This document shows positions 33,352-36,648 of a stretch of DNA of 36,648 bases, one piece after another; position 1 is the first letter of the stretch, and every line of letters begins with the position of its first letter. The DNA lies in the NCBI GenBank assembly GCA_020721645.1, contig DYMH01000021.1, positions 1 to 36,648 on the forward strand. The letters run 5' to 3'. This DNA comes from Draconibacterium orientale. GTDB taxonomy: Bacteria > Bacteroidota > Bacteroidia > Bacteroidales > JAADGE01. The notes beneath the pieces are model-generated. The model was not told the DNA's origin and searched no databases. It saw nothing but the letters and a program-made list of their open reading frames with translations. The translations under genes were made by a program, and so were the position numbers.

Positions 33352-33663
33352 AAATGCCTTCTTATTTTAACACTGAGCTACAAATATAAATTATTTTTTA
33401 TTCAACAAATAATTTATTTACAATTTTCGTTCCTAATTTATCATTTTTGATTAAATCTATGATTAAATATGCAAAATATCATTTTTAAAAAAATAACAAA
33501 ACTTTTTTTAATCAAACAGCGTTTCGGGAAATGTAACTCTAATTTGATTTCAAACGATATCGATAATTTTTGTTTACAGCTTCGCCAAGTTTTGGACTTT
33601 ACCATAAAGTTGTTGAAAACCAATTTGGCGGCTCAATCTGACGTTATTGAATGATATTAATTA
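33352..33663. other. 312-bp spacer between the propeller/SpoIIE gene and siaC
   Basis: Apart from the siaC promoter candidate I find nothing well supported. A 61-codon plus-strand ORF (33469-33654) is present but has no recognisable domain, promoter or neighbour relation. Confidence 0.6.
33381..33409 (-). promoter_or_regulatory. Promoter candidate for the SiaC gene
   Basis: On the minus strand, TATATTTG (33388-33381) is an exact -7 match, 30 bp before the ATG at 33351. The nearest TTTG (33409-33406) is 17 bp upstream, slightly short of the preferred spacing. Confidence 0.5.
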
Positions 33664-36648
33664 TTAAAATCGAATCCCTATAAAAGTAATGTCATCTCTT
33701 TGATATTCAGTTCCTTGCCATTCATCTAATGCGTTTTCCAATTTTTGTTTCTGTGTATTTAATCCCAAATTTGCAGTTTCGAGTAATATTTGCTTTAATC
33801 TGTCGGAACTAAAACGTTCGCGTTCGGCATTGTTTTGGTCGCGAAAACCATCGCTGAAAATATACAAGCTGTCTCCCTGCGTAATTTCGAGAATGTTATC
33901 GGTGTAAACATCATCATAGCGTTGCCCTGACATGCCACCGATTGATTTTCGAGTGCCTTTAATCATTATAATCTCGTGGCTCTGTTTTCGATAAATCCAA
34001 AGAGGCGATTTGGCTCCTGCAAAGACAATCTCGAATCGATTTTCGGCTAAGGTCTTTATTCGGCACAAGGCAGCGTCCATACCGTCGCTGTTAGTGCTGT
34101 GGTTTTGTTTTAGCGAACTCACAACAGCTTGGTTCATCAAACTTAATATTTCGGCGGGATTTTCGATTTTCCTTTCCCGAATCATTTCGCTGAGCAAACG
34201 CATTCCTATCATTGACATAAATGCTCCCGGAACGCCGTGCCCGGTACAATCGACAACGGCAATATACAAAATTCGTTGTCCGTCTTGGTTGAGATACGAA
34301 AAACTTTGATAAAAATCGCCGGAAACGATATCTTTGGGACGATAGATAATAAAATTTTCAAAATACTCGCTCAGGTCTTCTTCGGCAGGAAGCATTGCCG
34401 TTTGAATGGTTTTGGCATAATTAATACTACTGTTTATTTGCGAATTTTTGTATTGCAATTCTTCTTTTTGGCTGATAATTTCTTCTTCTGCTTTTTTTAT
34501 TTCAGTGATTTCGGTTTCAACGGCAATTATTTTTTTCAGTGTTCCGTCCGGAAAAACAATTGGTGTAAGGCTTGTTTGTAACCAAATTTCTTCTTGATTT
34601 TCGGGTTTAAAATACGATTCGTACGAAACCGATTTTTTATTTTCGATGCAATATGTAATCAATTGATTAATATTTGGATTGACACTTGTTTCTTGGATAT
34701 TGTTTCCGTGTTTCAACTTGAATTGTTCCAAATTCATTCCGTAAATGCGAGTGAAGGCTTGATTGACCCATTCAAAATTTCCGTCTTTGTCCACTATCAT
34801 CACCGCATTATCGGTTTCGGAAGCCACAATCGAAAGTTTTTCGAGCTCACTGTTAATGCTTTCCAATTCTTCGGCTTGGGCTTGGATTTCTTCTTTTTGC
34901 TGAACAATTTCTGCTGTTCGTTGGGTAATAATGGCTTCGAGTTTGATATTGTCGCGGCGTAATTTTCGAGAATATCCGTAAACAGCACCAAATATTAATG
35001 CAAACAAAAGAACCACGTAGAGCAGATATGCCAAAGCGGTTCGCGACCATGGGGGCGAAATTTGAAATCGAAACTCCGAAATCCCGCTTTGCATTCCGTA
35101 AATATTTACGGCTCTGACTTTGAAAATATAACTCCCTTCGTGTAAATTGGTAAAAACCGCCTTCGTTTCGCTCGATAAATCCGACCAATCGTCCGAAAAT
35201 CCGTCTAAAAAATACTGATATTTTACCGGTTCTCCGGGCTCAAAAGATGAGCCGCTGTATTCAAAAATTATTGAATTGTGTTTGTAATCAAACGTATTGG
35301 GAAAATTATCCGGTTGAAATCCGGCTGTTGAATAATAGATACTGTCTTTGTTGTTTGTTATTGTTGGAAAATTTCCCCAAAAAATTACAGAATCTTTTCC
35401 GATGCTTATTTTTCGGATATTGGTATTAAAAGTTAGTCGATAATCTTTGATTTTGAAATTATTGAAAAAATATAGTCCGCGTTTCGTACAAGCTGTTGTA
35501 AATGTATCGTTTTCAGCTATTAAAAGTTCGTTTGGCGGAATTTGATTTGTTTCCGATGTGTGTAAAGTATAATTTTTTTTCTCGGATTTTTTCAAGAAGC
35601 CGACAAATTCCATGGCATTTATCCAAATTTTATCTTTTGTTTCAATTAACTGGTTGATATTGAACATCGAATCATCGAATTTGCTGCCGAAAAGATGTAT
35701 TTTTTCAAAGCCCGAAATAGTATCCGCAGTGTATTTGGGGGTATAAACCCCCTTTTTTGTTCCGATATAGATTTCGTTTTGATATTTCAGCACAAAATTT
35801 GATTCCGTAAAGGGAAGTCCGCTCTCAACTTCGAAATGTTTAATTGTATATGTATTGATATTGTCGGAAGTGAAATGCAAAAAATATATGCCATCGTATT
35901 TTGTTGTCAGCCACACATCTCCGTTTTTAGCGACATGAATATCGCGGATTGCCGACTTGATTTTGTCCGATTTGATGTATTTCAAAATTTCCAATTTTGG
36001 TTTGTTGAAACTCGAAGTATTCATTTCGGCAATCGCAAAACCTTCGGTTAGCCCCAGATACAGATGGCTTGGATATTTTGGGGAAATGGCAAATTTATAC
36101 ATTCGGTCGGCAGGGTGGATATTAACTGCCGAAGTGTCTGTTATTTGTATTATTCCTGCTGTTCCGGTAGCTATCAGTTTGCCATGAATGTCGATAAAAT
36201 CCCAACAATAATCGGCAACGCCCTGAACCGGAAGAAATTTTCCCGAAAAATCAGTTGTTTTTTGATAAAAAATGCCTTGTATCGTACTTGCATAGCGGTA
36301 TTTACCAAAAAGTTTTGAAGAATATACATAACCTGTTAAACCGTTTTTTTCGCCAAATCGTGTTACCGGAGAACTCGTTTCAATGTAAGCGATACCATCG
36401 TTCAGGCAAGCCCAGAGATTATGATTTCGGTCGGCAAAGGCATTCCAGACTGTATTATCGCGCAATTCGCCGTCTTTGTTAATGATTGTAGAAATTTGTC
36501 CTTTCTCGTTAATAATCACAATGCCGCCCCGAACAGTTGTGAAAGCAAATTGAGTGTCGGAAATCTTGGTTCCCGAATACATTCCGTTTTGTGCTAAATA
36601 GAGTCCGTCCATAAAGTCAACGTTTTTCGGGATTTTTATCCCGAAAGC
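33664..36648 (-). CDS. Two-component-regulator propeller, Y_Y_Y, PAS and SpoIIE phosphatase sensor (partial, N terminus cut)
   Basis: The reading frame is open through the right window edge (no stop in the 12 codons before an internal ATG at 36612), so the N-terminal part, with more propeller blades and the signal peptide, is outside. In order (numbered from that ATG): two-component-regulator propeller to about 430; Y_Y_Y domain about 440-520 (FLDGFSDDWSDLS); transmembrane helix about 523-548; coiled coil; PAS domain about 600-690 (VDKDGNFEWVNQAFTRIYG); coiled coil; SpoIIE phosphatase about 740-982, with SGDFYQSF, VDCTGHGVPGAFMSM and FSDGFRDQ. It couples a periplasmic ligand signal to dephosphorylation of a partner, most likely the SiaC homologue 312 bp downstream on the same strand. 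Confidence 0.88.
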   Translation of the reverse strand, partial: AFGIKIPKNVDFMDGLYLAQNGMYSGTKISDTQFAFTTVRGGIVIINEKGQISTIINKDGELRDNTVWNAFADRNHNLWACLNDGIAYIETSSPVTRFGEKNGLTGYVYSSKLFGKYRYASTIQGIFYQKTTDFSGKFLPVQGVADYCWDFIDIHGKLIATGTAGIIQITDTSAVNIHPADRMYKFAISPKYPSHLYLGLTEGFAIAEMNTSSFNKPKLEILKYIKSDKIKSAIRDIHVAKNGDVWLTTKYDGIYFLHFTSDNINTYTIKHFEVESGLPFTESNFVLKYQNEIYIGTKKGVYTPKYTADTISGFEKIHLFGSKFDDSMFNINQLIETKDKIWINAMEFVGFLKKSEKKNYTLHTSETNQIPPNELLIAENDTFTTACTKRGLYFFNNFKIKDYRLTFNTNIRKISIGKDSVIFWGNFPTITNNKDSIYYSTAGFQPDNFPNTFDYKHNSIIFEYSGSSFEPGEPVKYQYFLDGFSDDWSDLSSETKAVFTNLHEGSYIFKVRAVNIYGMQSGISEFRFQISPPWSRTALAYLLYVVLLFALIFGAVYGYSRKLRRDNIKLEAIITQRTAEIVQQKEEIQAQAEELESINSELEKLSIVASETDNAVMIVDKDGNFEWVNQAFTRIYGMNLEQFKLKHGNNIQETSVNPNINQLITYCIENKKSVSYESYFKPENQEEIWLQTSLTPIVFPDGTLKKIIAVETEITEIKKAEEEIISQKEELQYKNSQINSSINYAKTIQTAMLPAEEDLSEYFENFIIYRPKDIVSGDFYQSFSYLNQDGQRILYIAVVDCTGHGVPGAFMSMIGMRLLSEMIRERKIENPAEILSLMNQAVVSSLKQNHSTNSDGMDAALCRIKTLAENRFEIVFAGAKSPLWIYRKQSHEIIMIKGTRKSIGGMSGQRYDDVYTDNILEITQGDSLYIFSDGFRDQNNAERERFSSDRLKQILLETANLGLNTQKQKLENALDEWQGTEYQRDDITFIGIRF

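Noticed and set aside
33469-33654. 61-codon plus-strand ORF in the spacer before siaC
   Set aside because: No family, no promoter, lysine/isoleucine-rich as expected from A/T-rich spacer; kept only as a note in the spacer entry.
36613-36648. Palindrome CGGGATTTTTATCCCG at the right edge, terminator-like
   Set aside because: It lies within the open reading frame of the propeller/SpoIIE gene (codons for FGIKIPK) and so is coding.

Overview
The window looks like a chromosomal segment of a Bacteroidota (probably Bacteroidales-like) bacterium. The evidence is moderately low GC with A/T-rich spacers, Bacteroidota promoter elements (TTTG, about 20 bp, TAnnTTTG), few Shine-Dalgarno sequences, a DUF2723 membrane protein, two SpoIIE-phosphatase regulators (one with a ligand-sensing propeller and Y_Y_Y domain) and a large OmpA-tailed outer-membrane protein. 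Both ends cut genes: cysD on the left and a propeller/PAS/SpoIIE regulator on the right. No rRNA, tRNA, CRISPR array or complete insertion sequence was seen.

Region 1 (1-5918, all +) is sulfate assimilation: the cysD end, cysN, an SLC13 permease with two RCK_C domains (probable sulfate uptake), cysQ, and a PLP enzyme of the threonine-synthase fold. Its setting makes cysteate synthase a serious alternative for that last gene, and cysteate is the precursor of Bacteroidota sulfonolipids. A DUF2723 membrane protein (6105-9353) follows and ends at a strong hairpin.

Region 2 (9495-18576) is an accessory/defence island wrapped around the housekeeping gene tcdA. It holds two tandem DUF262 genes (one with a DUF1524 HNH domain, GmrSD-like), the 36-residue stump of a DEDDh exonuclease just upstream of them, a DUF4258-DUF2283 pair that looks like a toxin-antitoxin module, the last ~70 codons of a COG1106-type AAA ATPase, and an intact type IIG restriction-modification enzyme. 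Several parts are decayed, so the island is turning over.

Region 3 (18766-21718) has a rhomboid protease, an Mpv17-like membrane protein and a class V aminotransferase.

Region 4 (21915-36648) is the most unusual. On the minus strand a good promoter drives a small secreted protein, then a hairpin terminator, then a paralogous small secreted protein, then a 1195-residue outer-membrane protein (Ig-like domains, putative beta-barrel, SdrD/carboxypeptidase-regulatory-like domains, OmpA). About 4 kb away on the plus strand lies a PapD/COG1470-like periplasmic chaperone candidate followed by a MORN-repeat lipoprotein-like secreted protein and a tandem SiaB-type kinase. Convergent to these is a SiaC (DUF1987) phosphoprotein, and two SpoIIE phosphatases flank the set. 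I infer a chaperone/usher-like surface structure interleaved with a Sia-type partner-switching circuit that has no diguanylate cyclase nearby. Several palindromic or repeated intergenic elements lie in the 0.9 kb spacer at 28686-29613.
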